DNA of 64,000 nt, taken from contig JAVUNC010000004.1 in NCBI GenBank assembly GCA_032173965.1, forward strand, positions 27,505,001 to 27,569,000, in the 5' to 3' direction. Positions 9,180 to 21,251 of the stretch are shown in pieces; position 1 is the first letter of the stretch; the number at the start of each line of letters is the position of its first letter. Below the pieces are notes generated by a model. The model ran no database searches. It was not told the origin of the DNA and saw only the letters and a list, made by a program, of their open reading frames with translations. Source of the DNA: Sitta carolinensis. Taxonomy: Eukaryota > Chordata > Aves > Passeriformes > Sittidae. The translations under genes were made by a program, and so were the position numbers.

Positions 9180-10097
9180 AAGAGAGCAGAGGAGGACAGG
9201 CACGATTTCCTGATCCAAGGTTTCCTGGATTCCAGTTACTGTTTATTTAGGGAAAATGAAGGTAGACAGGTGTACAGGGTGAAGGTGCCCTGATGCTGAC
9301 CTCAGCAGGGGCTCTGGGGAGGATTTGTGAGGTAAGGCTGGGGCTGCACTGTGCAGGACACAGATGGTTCCAACTGGCTTGAATCCACCCAACACAGGGC
9401 ACAGCTGAGGTGGGGAGGGGGGAAACAACTCAGGGGAAATGTATTTAAGGAGGAAAAAAATAGACACCAAAAAACTGGAGTTGTGAGAGAGAGCAGTGAG
9501 AATCTGTGACGGTAACAACTCTACAGACACCAAGGCCATTAAATAAGGAGGGGGTTGAGGTGCTTCAGGAGCTGGAGCAGGGATTGCCCTGCAAATTCTG
9601 GAAGAGACCATGGTGGAGCAGTCTATCCCCCTGTAGCCCATGGAGGTCTTGTTTGAGCAGATATCCTACAGCTATGGAGTGCCTCTGTTTGAAGCAGGTG
9701 GATGTGCCCTGAAGGAAGCTGACGACCATGAAGAGTAACACACATTGGGGCAGGGGAAAGGTGTGAGAGGAGCAGTGGCAGGGAGTAGCTGTTATGGACT
9801 GTTCACAACACCCCCTTCCATCTCCCTGCACAACTCAGGGCAGAGGAAGTAGAGGAGTCAAGTATGAAGGAGTGAAGTTGAGGCTGGGATGTTTCTCACC
9901 ATCCCACTGTACTTTTAATTGGTAACAAACTAAAGCCATAGTCAAGTCTGTTTTGCTCATGATGGCAATTGGTGAGTGATCTTCCTGTCATTATCTTGAC
10001 CTGAAAAGATTTTCCATCATTTTTCGCCCCCACTTGGCTGATAAGGGGGAGTGAGAGAGTCACTATGTGACAGTCAGGTAGCCATCTCAAATCACCT
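9180..10097 (+). mobile_element. Degraded avian ERVL-type solo LTR
   Basis: The segment is clearly richer in GC than its surroundings and follows a widespread avian ERVL LTR as I recall it. A U3 part carries ACAACTCTACAGACACCAAGG and GGTGGATGTGCCCTGAAGGA. Then come TTAATTGGTAACAAAC (a decayed poly(A) signal), a U5-like TCTGTTTTGCTCATGATGG and a terminal GGGGGAGTGAGAGAG segment. No internal retroviral sequence follows, so it is a solo LTR. The left boundary is approximate. Frames of 132 and 88 codons on the minus strand are not genes. Confidence 0.7.
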
Positions 10098-11664
10098 TGA
10101 GAAATGGCTTAGCATATCTGTTTACAAAAATATTCTTGGCATTATGTCAGTAGTCTTTCTTACATAACTGTATATATTTCCACTCAAAATAGACAGCAAT
10201 TTTTGGCATCACATTTATTCTTCCTCTAGGATAAAACTTAATTTTAAAAAATCGCTGTTTATTTCATTTAAATAAAAAAAAAATAGTATTTATTTCTAAT
10301 ATATTATCCTAGGTAGTTGTTATTCCTGTACTCTCCTCTTTTATGTAATATTGAATATAAATTTTGGCAGGGACTTCAGAAAAGGCTTCTTTCATAATGT
10401 GAATGCTGGCAAGAGTTACTCCCTTTTTTAGTCCCATCTTTTAGTCTTCTACCTTTAATTGTGTTATGAAATTTTGATCAGACCAATGGGACAATGCTAT
10501 ATGAACTGACACTGTAGTTTAGCAAGACTATAGTGCTTGCTAAAGGCATTAAAGATAAAGGGACAGCATCCTTTCCCTTTATATGTTAAAACATCATACA
10601 GAGGACTGAAAAAATCCCAACTATAGTATTATGAGAGAAATGGTGCTGTCTTGGCATATTTTGGCTGAAGTGATGCTAGTTGTGTGAATCAAGCAGTGAG
10701 GAGAATTCGTTGTGATACTTTCACATGTTAAGCAAGCACTGACACTGTAACGGCATACAGGTGGCTGTGATTACAATAATTCCATCTTTCCCCTGAATCG
10801 TGTGTGTGAAGGTGAAACTTTTGAACAGTCAACCTGATAAGAATTGAAAAATAATACAATGTCATGAAACACAATTGGAAAATACAGACAAAGAAGAATA
10901 AACTTGATTTCTGAAGATAGTTAGCAATCTAAGGATGCAGACAAGCAACCAGTGACATTTTTACTACTGGCCTTTCATTAGCCTTACTGCTCTTGAAAGA
11001 AAGGCTATGAGTTACTGAAAATCATACTTAAGTGCCCATTTAGACAACAAAGTATTTAAGTCTGGATCAGATGCTCTAATTGTAAAACCAGCATGATCTC
11101 TGGTTGGATATCATTAGTAAACAGACTGTGCAGTAGTAAATTAAATCAGAGTTGGGTGTCTAGACTTACCTATTTGTGTGCAAATCACAAAAGCTACAAT
11201 GTATATGGGAAGAGTAGTGCACATCTTAATCAGTCTTCTTGGTGGAAAATAATAAACAAAAAACCCCCAAAACATTTCCTTCAAGCCACACCTCTATATA
11301 ATCTTTATTATGTTTAATAATTCTTGTGGGAGAACAAAAAGGAGGTGAAAAAAAGTGTCAAAAGCTACAATCTGTTCATGAATTATTAGTTCAAAATATT
11401 TTGATTTCCTGTTAAAACACATTTTTCAATGTGTTGAAATGTGTCCAGTTTTGAATCTATGAATTTGGTATTGTAGTTTTAATCACTCATTAATGGAGCA
11501 GATTATAAGGTTTAGGAATGTGAATAAGAGGGTTAAAAGAAGAAAAAGCAAAAAGTGAAAGTATTTCAAATGCAGCTCTATAATCTGTTAAAGATACACA
11601 TTCCTGTTTAAAGTTTTTGAAAATTCACCACAGATTTTGTCTATACTTATAGGAAAGATAAGAA

Positions 11665-11666
<2 letters not shown>
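10098..11666. other. AT-rich unique non-coding DNA
   Basis: No exon, RNA gene or repeat family was recognised. Confidence 0.5.

Positions 11667-11707
<41 letters not shown>
11667..11707 (+). repeat. Poly(A) tract, 41 bases
   Basis: An uninterrupted run of 41 A is followed by a purine-rich GAAAGCGAGAGAAGG segment. No retrocopied gene is visible upstream. Confidence 0.95.
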
Positions 11708-11709
<2 letters not shown>

Positions 11710-13589
11710 AAGCGAGAGAAGGACAAAGAAAAATACCAAAAATTTCACATTATCCTAGGTGAAACTTTACCTTAAATACCTGTAAAGCCTTATTTTTCTC
11801 TTATTTCAAGTTTCATATCAGAGTTTGTTAGTTTATGGCATTGGAAAGTTTATAAACTAAATCAATTATTTGCTATCAGTAAAGATTTCTTTCTACAAAC
11901 CAAAAGTTTCACTTTCAGCAAGAACATACAGTCATTCAATAAAAGACTTTTAATAGGTATCTCATTTTTTTATATAACAAACAAGCTTCATAAGTGTTAA
12001 ATGTATTTTGATTATTCACTAATCTGTGGCAACTAATACATAGCTGTTGAAAGAGAAGCTACAAAGACATAAAATCAGACGTGATTCATGGCTACAATTA
12101 CCTGTTACCAAATGCCCTGAAAGTTCAGCAGATACTTATTTCATTTTCCATTTAGTTTATGACTTTTTGTAGCAGATAGTACACACAAGAATAAGAATCC
12201 AATGCCTTCCATAGAAACTGGTTCTTAACAGAACTGATAAAAATTAAACCACTCATTACAATGCTTGGTATTTAGAGATTTAAAACTATCATTGATGAAT
12301 TCAGTTTAACGTAGTGTTTAGGTTTTGTGACTCCAGTGCAGGAAAAAGATAGTCCAACTTCTCTGTTGCAATTCAAAGTTGCCACAAATAGTGTTCTGTC
12401 CACAGTATGCCATTTTTTCTCGGGAGAAATTTATAATTCTTTTTTTGTTTAAGGACTTTATTGAGATCAGTATATATTCACCATCATCACACTGCCTGTG
12501 TTTTGGATATTTTTCTAGCCAGTTCATGCTGCAAGGGAATGAAAACTATTAATGCTGTTTCAATTCTTTTTTTCCCCAGCAAGAAACCTTAGATTTTCAA
12601 CAGCATTTTATTTGGTAGCAGATTAAAAAAGCAATGAACAGTAGGTGTTCCATGGCACTCAGTGTCATAGCTGAAATGACTTTGTCAGGCTAGCAGCCTG
12701 CATTGGTACTATTCTTTTTCATGGGCCATGTTTTGACAGATAATATTCCACAATACAGTAAAAAATGGCAACCTCTGTCAAATTTAGATTTATTTCTTAC
12801 ACTAAGAACTCATGGTTTTTATACAAGCAGAACACATAGGAATTTCTAGCATCAGCTTTTTTGTGTGTTACTTTGTTTTTTTCATTATGTTTGACATCTT
12901 GAGATAGATGATTGCTGTTGATGGCCAGCCACATTTTTGAGAGTAAAACTTCAGTGAAATATAAAATATTCAACATGTTCATAGAAACTGGAAATGAGCT
13001 TGCCTGTGTTGGTAAATTATCCCAGAGATAATTTACTATCTCCAACCAAGTGCAAGATATATACAATATATCTGCAAAAAATTTTCAGAACAATGAAGAT
13101 TCTTCTTCACTATAACAGATTTTAAAAGACAAAATCCTCACGTAATTTAAAAAAAATAGATCACTTGTTAGAGATAATTTCATGACTCAAAAATTGCAGC
13201 ATGGTTTGAATAAAATTTTGCTTTATGCATACTTGCTTATTTATTTTTCTTTTTCTGTATAATATACTAATAATTTTAATGTATTTTAGAATTAGGATGT
13301 AATATTACGTACAGGTTTGTACTCACTAGGTGTATGACCTTTAATTGTAAATATCAGTTGTTTCCTAAGAAGGCAGTAAAGAACTTTAGTCAAGAAAAGG
13401 AAGAAAACAGTATTCTGAAGAAAAGGCATTCAAAGAGTACTCAAGAAATTAAAGAAGTGGATAGAAGGAAAAACATGATGTTCAGGAAAAGGAAATTATC
13501 AGTCTTACACTTGGTATAGAATAAGGCAGAAAAAGGAGAGGGTGGTAACTGAAAAGAGCAGAAAGAAGTTTTGCTGCAAAGGACTGAGT
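11708..13589. other. AT-rich unique non-coding DNA
   Basis: No exon or repeat family was recognised. Minus-strand frames at 12318-12527 and 12797-13066 lack any family motif. Confidence 0.5.
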
Positions 13590-14642
13590 TTCCTGATGGT
13601 CATCCTGTTGGTCATGAGTCACCAGTGCACCCATGCAGGGGTGAGGATGAAACATGTGTGGTCTGCCTACATAAAAACATAGCTGACAGATAGAATGATG
13701 GAGTTATTCAAATCTGTCCAGTATGTATGAGACCAAATCTACAATTCTGTGGCCAGCCTGGGGCTTTGAAGTGCCAAAAAAATATTGGAAGACTGGAGAA
13801 AGTTCTGAGGATTGCTGCCAAGATGAGTGACAGGCTGGAGCTCAGAGGAATGAGGTGAGGTGGTAAGACTACAGAATGGAGTTTGTTCAGCCTGAAGAAG
13901 GTGATCAAAAAGGAAGAAATTTCCATGTTCAATTACCTAATCATAGAATCATTGAATGGTCTGGGCACTGTATTGTGGTGTCTCACTGCCTCCACAGTAA
14001 AGATTTTTTTTGTAATCTCTAACCTTAACCTGCTCTCTCTTAGTTTGAATCCATTCTCCCTAGTCATGTCATTACATGCTCTTGTAAAAAGTCCCTCTCC
14101 ATCTTCCTTGTAGGCCCCCTTCACGTACTGGAAATCTGCAATTGAGTGGCTCCAAAGCCTTCTCCAGGCTGAAAAATCCTAATTCTTACAGCTTATTCTC
14201 ATAGCAGAGGTGCTCCATCCCTCTAATCATCTTTGAGGCCCTCCTCTGGACTCACTCCATGTGGTTCATGTCCTTCTTGTATTGGGCTCCCCAGAGCTGG
14301 ATGCAGCACTCAAAGTGGGGACCCATGAGGGAATGCCTACATGTGGAGAAAACAGACTCAGGCTTTTGTTAAGGTGAACAGTGTGAGGACTAGAGACAGT
14401 GGAGGGTAGTTTCGATAAGAAAAAATTCTAATTAGGGTTGAAGAAAAACATTTTCAGCACAGATGTGAGCAAGCATGGGAGCAGTTTTCAGAGAGAAGCA
14501 GTGAATTTTCTGTCTCTAGAGATGTATGAAATTAAACTGGCTTTGAACAAAATTATATTACTTCAAATTTAATCTTGCTTTATACAAGACATTGCACTAG
14601 GTGCCTTCCAACTTCTAACTTGCATCCTTCTATGAGTCTGCA
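13590..14642 (+). mobile_element. CR1 LINE in plus orientation, split by a second CR1
   Basis: 13590-13935 follows the CR1 ORF2 C-terminal region in the plus sense: GAGTCACCAGTGCACC, then GTCCAGTATG, and then TTGTTCAGCCTGAAGAAGG at the usual place. After an insertion at 13936-14330, the same sense resumes. GGAGCAGTTTTCAGAGAG and TCTGTCTCTAGAGATGTATG fit the CR1 end, and TAGGTGCCTTCCAACTTCTAAC then CTTCTATGAG fit its 3' terminus near 14642. Both halves are heavily mutated, so this is the older host element. Confidence 0.7.
13936..14330 (-). mobile_element. CR1 LINE nested in another CR1, minus orientation
   Basis: The left edge, AATCATAGAATCATTGAATGG, is a reverse-complemented CR1 3' end. The body runs in the minus sense to CCAGAGCTGGATGCAGCACTC. 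The minus-strand frame 14124-13933 keeps ORF2 C-terminal motifs such as YKEDGEGLF and TRENGFKLR. It sits inside, and opposite to, the plus-strand CR1 at 13590-14642, so it inserted later. Confidence 0.8.
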
Positions 14643-15281
14643 ATATCTAGACAGGGCTATCAAGGTTTGGTAAAGGAAATGATCTTTGCTGAAACATTTA
14701 TTAATTGGCATCTTACATATTCTCTTCTAGCATCTTTAAAATGGAGTCAGAGGCCTTTGTACATCTATATGAAGATGCAAACACAATTAAGTGATATATT
14801 TTTATGGACAATATGTACACTGAAGCAACATGAAAATAAAACTGGAATAAATGTTGCAATCATACATTGGAAAATATTTTTATTTTACCTTTTGATCTGT
14901 GCTCAGTGTTCTATTCAATCCAGACTGTGTCCAAGCATCTGACTTCCATCTGTCTTTAAACACAGAAGAAAGGGAAACAATCAATTTACAATAGATGTTT
15001 TACCTATTAAAGCATCAGTGGTGGTCACAGATTTCTGGAGTTCAGGGCTCCCTAATTCATAAGGCAGTGTGCACTGCTACAGTAACCAGGACTGTTTTGG
15101 GGTTTTTTGTTTGTCATATACCTACAACATGAAGAACTGCATGTTAAAAAGTAACACGAATTTTTTTAATGACACTTCAGAAAGTGATCCAGAAAATGAT
15201 CTTCAGTTTTGAAATGTTATTCCTGATTAATTTAATTTAAATATTTATGGTCTGAGGAAGATATGCAGTAGATGAAATTAT
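14643..15281. other. AT-rich unique non-coding DNA
   Basis: Nothing was recognised. Confidence 0.5.
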
Positions 15282-15842
15282 TTGAAGGCATGTTCTTACA
15301 CTCAAAGTCCTGTTATAGGCCATAGTCTTTTTAATAATGCAGTTAAATTTTGGGGTTTGTTTATTAAAATCTTCCTACTATCTATGCATTTCTCTGATGT
15401 TATGGTTATCTTTGCAATGTCCCTCGGCATCCTAAGATTGATGTTTCAGCCCTTCTCAAGAAGTATGGGAGACGGGGTCACAGTTACTTGCCAGCCTGTG
15501 CAGGTGTCTGCCAAGAGAAGTGCGACATTGATGTTTTCTTTCTCCTCAGGCTTGGGCTCCGGCTGGTCATATATTTATAGGTTTCCCTGCCACATTCCAC
15601 TTATTTCTCCTGCGCTGCCAGATACAGCCTGGCAGTGGGCCCTTTCATCCCAAAGGGACTCCAGGCACACAGAGAGCTATGGTTTTTCAGACAGTGACTG
15701 CAGTGGAGAGGAGTGTCACCTCTCTGTTAACCTCGGAGCTGAAGCTGGAACAGGAGAAGAAGAAGTAACTGGCTCTGGTGTAGGGCTTAAAACAATGACA
15801 CCCAGCTCAGTCAGGGCAATTTTCAATTTCTGTGCTTTATGA
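15282..15842 (+). other. Unassigned 186-codon open frame, probably non-coding
   Basis: This is the longest open frame in the window. Its first third is hydrophobic and AT-rich. The rest (15421-15842) is noticeably richer in GC and encodes a Ser/Gly-rich stretch with an acidic segment (GEEEV). I recognise no domain, signal peptide or retroviral motif. TTTCTTTCTCCTCAG at about 15537-15551 looks like a splice acceptor, and TATATTTATAG at 15569-15579 looks like a TATA box, so the GC-richer part could be an exon, a decayed LTR or chance. No start context or homology favours a real protein. Confidence 0.2.
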
Positions 15843-17072
15843 GAGGATGGATGAATTTGATATGCAATAGATACCATAAGAATCACATTTGGTTTTAATA
15901 CCATGCAAAAATATGACCTGAAAGATGGAATAAAGAGTTTTAGATCAGTGAGCTAGGCAAATTAGTAAGAAGGTTGGAATACAGGATTGCAAATCCACAG
16001 GGCTGTTGACAAGTTAAAGAAATAGTTTGAAATAAAATACCAAAGAGGGAAGTACAAAATATTTCATCTGGGTAGGAATACTAATCAGTGTATGTATTCA
16101 AAATAATACATAGTGGGCTAAACCAAATTTCACTGCAGTATGTGACTAAAAAATTGCAGTGAATCACAAAAGATTTTATCCCAAAAAATAAGATGTGAAT
16201 AGCCTCAGGTGTCTCTCTGTTCTATCTCTGATTCATTACAAAGAATATTCTGTGTCATCGTTGACCAGTGTTTGTCTAGTTTGTTCTCAAGGACTTTGAG
16301 TAGAAAAGGCTGCCTAAGATCCATGGTGAATCTACTCTTATGCTTTATTCTCTTGCTTTTTATGGCAGCTTATCTAATATTTTTACTTTTATTTTTTTTT
16401 ACTGCAATATAATCTCATTTTTTTTCCTTTTCTATTTTGTGCATAGAGAACATGGTTTTCCTTTTTATTTTGCAACTCTTTATGAACATATAGACAAAAC
16501 ACCTTTCCTCTTTAGGTATGAGGTCAATATCCATGAGATATGTGCTGAAGGGTTTACTGTTATAGACTGCTAAAGTGTGTCACAGGCTGCTAATAGTGAT
16601 AATAGGTCACCAAGCATCAGATGACCCTTATTGCTACAATCAGCCCTGTGGTAGGGAGAGTGGTACTGAGGTGCCAGATGCCTGACCCACAGTCTTTGTG
16701 ATCTCACCCTTTTAGCTACAAAGAGAGATAGTAACTGAAAACCCTCATTTACATATAAAGTGGCTGCCATTCCCTCTTCCCCTCCCCCTCTTTATGAGGG
16801 CAGCAACAGGTTATTTGGCTATGGTCTTACCTCCACTTCTCCCAAACTATAATTTTGTCATTTTTAATATTCCCTGGAAGAATACAGGGACACTTCTTCA
16901 GTAAGATTTGTACCTCTGGCTACATCAAATGATACCCAGGTGAAATTATGCTTGATTGATGGTAAAATTAGCCGGACTGAATTACCACATTTATGAATGG
17001 CAATTGTAAATTTGTATTTCTGTATTTTCAACAAACCGTGACTCTGTGATTGTAAAATGTTCTTGTTGAACA
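15843..17072. other. Unique non-coding DNA
   Basis: No exon was recognised. The stretch 16570-16850 has moderately higher GC than its neighbours but matches no family I know. Confidence 0.45.
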
Positions 17073-17780
17073 TGTTCAGTCTTACAATGCCAAAATGGCT
17101 ACAGTCAGAAATTAAGCCCAGCTACATCTGATATCTCAAGAGTCAGAGACATTAATAATAAGCCCAGGGAGTTACAAAGAAAATTAAGTGGGTTCTGAAA
17201 CAGGGTCCTGTCTTATCAATAAAGTGAAAGAACAAGCCTCAGAGTCTCAAAGATGGGGAATAATTCACTGTTTTGCTTAGATTGTTTAGGCCTACAGTTT
17301 TACAACAGAGCTTGGGTTGGATGTGCTACTGGTAGTGGACAGACCTCAAAGACATTTGGCAGAGATGAGAAATTAACAAAGCCATCTCAACAACTGTGCT
17401 GAAATCAGTCCGAACAAGATAAAAGGTAATTCCAGCAGGAGGAGGTTGCAACACGCAACCCACTAACTTGAGAAATCATCCAGCTCAAAAGAAGAGAAAT
17501 ATTGAGTATGTTGACTAGTTAGCATGAGGACCAAGATAATGTTTAACCAATAGAAGGTAGAATACCAGTTAAGAGTGACGTAACTTGTAGAAAATGAGCC
17601 ATTATTCTTTTGTATATTAAAATGCATAAATAGAGTGAAATTTTGAGAAGTGTGCTGGCTTAGTGGATTTACTACCTAGCACCCATTTTCACACAATATG
17701 AAATAAACGAAGACCTCTGCTCTGTCTGTGGAATTGGTTTATTGCACACTGGGTGACAAATCCGATTTTTAGACTCAACA
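17073..17780 (+). mobile_element. ERVK-like solo LTR
   Basis: About 708 bp with an LTR-like order: it begins TGTTCAGTCTTAC, has a TATA-like GCATAAATAG at 17625-17634 and AATAAA at 17702-17707. The R/U5-like segment CTCTGTCTGTGG is followed by GGTTTATTGCACACTGGG, and the end is GACTCAACA. The 3' part (GAAGTGTGCTGGC and GCACACTGGGTGACAAATCC) resembles avian ERVK LTRs as I recall them. No internal genes follow. I found no convincing target duplication, so the edges are approximate. Confidence 0.62.
17702..17707 (+). terminator. LTR polyadenylation signal
   Basis: AATAAA lies about 75 bp before the proposed LTR end and about 75 bp after the TATA-like motif. This spacing is normal for the R region of a retroviral LTR. 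Confidence 0.5.
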
Positions 17781-18971
17781 CACCCAGACCCTCTAATGTC
17801 TGAGTTACAGCAAGAAAGCAAGGGTGTTTATATACTTCCAAATTTCTATACTTGCGAGTTTTCTGCAAGATAGCAAATAAGTGGTTTTGGTCTTTCTGGG
17901 CTACTAAAGAGGCTGTGTGATGCTGTCTAACAATTTGAGCTGCTTCAGATAATCATTACCAAAGCAGTCTTGGTCTTGAGATCATTGGTTTTCTATGAGG
18001 AAGCTAGGGGCTAATAAAATTAGCATTATTCAGGTTATACTACAACTTGACTATTGGAACATCCAAGGCTGGTTTTGTGATATACTCCTGTAGAGACTTT
18101 TCCAACACCCATCTGCAAGCTCCTATGTTGGAATCCTGTCCATGGCTTTTCAAGGCAAATGGTACATACCTTTACATGTAGAAAGGTATGATATGTATCT
18201 GACTGGAGGTAAACTGGTGTTACAATAAAGTGTTGTATAATTCTGGGCATAGCCAAGAAAACCCAAATAGCTCTGTCAACTGATCAGATCACAGATATGA
18301 TCACTGTCATTCAATAACCTCTAATGTTACATTAGCACCACCATGCCTAGCTTTCTTTGAGATGGCTCAACTTGTCTGCATCTGGGAAATTTCCAGCCAC
18401 AATTTTATGGCTGGCATAGATCAGGTACTGTTCCCAGTAGGCAATATGGATATAGCATCCTTGGTATGAAACTTTAAGAAACAAATAGTGTGGATATTTA
18501 GACTGTTTACTTCAGGGTCGTGGAATAAGCTCTAGTTCTTATTTGACTTTATAATGCAGTTCTGCTTTTTTACTCTGCCCACATCTGGGCACCACACTTC
18601 AAAACATATGTTGGATTAGTTAGAGCAGAAAATTGTGTTCTAGAGAATATGTCCTAAACAAAACTTTGATAGAGCTGGTATTATATGACAGTAAGTAGAA
18701 AAGATTTCAGAAGCATACAATAATAGCGTTGTATGAAAAATTGTGGCAAAGAAACAAATAAATAATTACGCTCTCCACTGTGAACAAGACAAAAGAAATG
18801 AAAGGGCTATTTTGCAGGAAAGATTAAGCTTGAGCATAAATAAAGGCTTCCTGATGGGGAGAGAGCTAAGCACCCAAGTGAGTCACTTAGGCAGTCTATG
18901 GAAATAGGATAGCTAAAGATTTTTAGGTATACATTAGGAAAAAAAAAATTGTTAAATTTAAGTAGAACTAA
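17781..18971. other. Unique non-coding DNA
   Basis: No gene or repeat family was recognised. No recognisable retroviral gag or pol sequence follows the LTR, supporting its solo status. Confidence 0.5.
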
Positions 18972-19740
18972 AATAGAATATCCTGGGATGGAGGAGACTC
19001 ATTAAGGATCATCAAGTCCAATTGCTGATTGCACATAAGGCAACATAAAAGTTCAATTATATGCATAAAGGAACATTGTCTTAACAAATGTTGGACCTGG
19101 AGAGGTCATAACCACTTTCCTAAGGAACTTGTTTCAGCGCTTGATCACCCTCTCGGTAAAGAACTTTTCTCTAATATCTAATCTGAACTTGCCCTGGGGC
19201 AGCTTTACACCATTTCCAAATGTTCAATGATAAGAAACTAGAGAGAAGAGATAAGACGAAAATTCACAGAATATTCTGAGTTGGGACTCACAAGCATCAA
19301 TGACTTCAGCTCTTAAGTGAATGGCCCACAGAGGGTTCAAAACCAAAAATTTGGCACTATTAACACCGCCTTCTCTGTCTAGTCTTAAAAGAAAGTTGTC
19401 GACAACAATGAGGTCACTCCTCAGAAACTGAACAAAAAGTATTCTTAAACACTTCTCGTAAGTCATGGCTCTAGTTCTTTCACCATCTCTGCTCTCCTTT
19501 GGACACATCCTAATATTTTTATGTTCTTCTTATATTGTGGAGCTCAAAACTCTTGACATTTATTGAGGTAAGACTGCACCAACGCCAAGTCTAGTGGGGC
19601 AATCACTTCCTTTGATCAGTTATCTATGCTGTGCTTAATGCTCCCAGGGACACTGTCAGTACTTTTAGCTACCGAGGCGTGCCATTGATCCATTTTGAGC
19701 TTAATTGAAGCTTACTTGACATAGAAGTTAGAGAAAGTCC
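18972..19740 (-). mobile_element. CR1 LINE, 5'-truncated, split by a SINE
   Basis: The left edge, AGAATATCCTGGGATGG, and GGATCATCAAGTCCAATT are the minus-sense CR1 3' end. TTGATCACCCTCTCGGTAAAGAAC and AGAGAGAAGAGAT follow in CR1 order. After the SINE at 19262-19385, CR1 resumes with GAAAGTTGTCGACAACAATGAGG. It continues through CTCTCCTTTGGACAC and GGGGCAATCACTTCCTTTGA to about 19740. It is heavily mutated with no intact ORF2, and differs in sequence from the CR1 at 5901, so it is probably another subfamily. Confidence 0.75.
19262..19385 (-). mobile_element. tRNA-Ile-derived SINE (TguSINE1-like) nested in CR1
   Basis: The left end, ATTCACAGAATATTCTGAG, is CR1-type tail sequence. The right part, from ATGGCCCACAGAGGGTTC through TTTGGCACTATTAACACCG, matches the reverse complement of the T arm and anticodon arm of tRNA-Ile. 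The join of a tRNA-Ile head to a CR1 tail identifies the passerine SINE type. The head keeps too little tRNA structure to be a working tRNA gene. Orientation equals that of the surrounding CR1. Confidence 0.8.
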
Positions 19741-21226
19741 CCCTTTATGGCCTATTTCCATTCTGTTTTCTATGGTATTATTATGACACTTATGAGTGTT
19801 ACCAAGGATGATGTTATCATGACCCACTGATAAGGGACATGATGTTCATTATAAATTCTCCTCAGGTTGAAAATGACACTAGACCCCATGTCAGGGAATG
19901 TTTGTGCTTTTATTGTATAGTTGCCTTAACTTTGGCAATTAGCCTGCTATTTATATTCAAAAACTGTTGGCTAATGTCCTCAAATTTTACTTCTCAAAAG
20001 TGATGGCTAACAAGCTCTTATATTTTTACAGCTCTTAAATTCTTAGGGTACACTTCAAGAAACCTTCAGCTTCCACAATAAACTTCTCAAAGGTTCTGGG
20101 TAAAAAGGTACTGGCTTAAAAGTCACAACACACACCCTCAAGCTCCCCACTCCCACAACAGCCTCAGTAAGGAGTACGGGGTAGAAAAAGACTGATGTGA
20201 TTTACCCAAAGCAAAGCAGGAGAGAAATAAAGGTGGAAAAGAGAGAAAGAGGATGAAAACCACCAGTCCTCAGATCCCAGGTTCATTCTGCTATGTGGAT
20301 GGTCCAGGTCTGGATTAGTAGAACAAATAAAGTGAAAAAGAAGCAAAAGAAACAGAGGGGGACTGATCCTCTTCATTTATTAAAGTTAACCTGGTGCATG
20401 TCTCTTATGCAAACAAGACTTTTTGGGCCATTTCATTCATGCATAATCAGACAGCCCTTTTGGGGTCTCCTCCAGGAAGTGAGTCTGAGGTGGGGCACGA
20501 CAGTGTAAGTCTCCAGGTGAAACAGGAAATTGACTCAAAACAACATTACTCCACCTTTGTGGGACCATCTCTTCTACGTTTGAGACAAAACATGCTTATA
20601 CCTGTATCTCTACAGACACCAACCTCTGAGCTGAGCCTATGCATTGCATGAAGGATTACTGGCTGGATGGAGCTCAAATGGTACCAGGGATCATGTTAGC
20701 AATTCACTGCTATGCTGTTTCAATACTCCAGCTTGTGCTCTGGATCTGACAGTATCGCTAGCACAGATTTTAGCCTGCATGGGATGATCAGGTTATATCT
20801 GTATGATAAACCAGTCCTACAGTAGAATTTAAAACACAAAAGCAAAGGGATTTGCGAGATAATAGCTAGGAAAATATTTAACAAATGTTTAGAGCCAAGA
20901 GAGAAGGTATAGAAGACTGACAAAACTGTAGTTAATGTTGCTGAGACTGGAACAGGAAGAGACATATAGTCCAGCATGTTATGCAAGGTTCCAGTCAGGA
21001 GAGAATTTGAAAACCTGGAACAGAATCTTAAAGTGAGTGTAAGTCAATGATTAATTTGGCGAAATTTTCAAGAGTATTTTTGAGAGAAAAATATTTCTTA
21101 TATTGTTATGTAGGTGGCAGTCTAGGTTAGTGGTTCTTAAAATTGCAAAGAGTAGATTGTTTTTATGGGGTCTACACTAAAAAAAAAAACTTTAAATAAT
21201 TCCTCATACCTCTTTTATTTTTTTCC
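19741..21226. other. Unique non-coding DNA
   Basis: The stretch 20100-20650 has somewhat higher GC and several short frames, but no recognisable protein or repeat family. The rest is AT-rich. Confidence 0.45.
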
Positions 21227-21251
21227 TTTTTTTTTTTTTTTTTTTTTTTTT
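21227..21251. repeat. Poly(T) tract, 25 bases
   Basis: A run of 25 T in a pyrimidine-rich setting. Confidence 0.9.

Noticed and set aside
9243..9831. Proline-rich 132-codon and 88-codon minus-strand frames
   Set aside because: They lie antisense within the ERVL-type LTR and arise from its GC-rich composition.
19321..19385. Functional tRNA-Ile gene
   Set aside because: The tRNA-like part is mutated and truncated and joined to a CR1 tail, so it is a SINE head.
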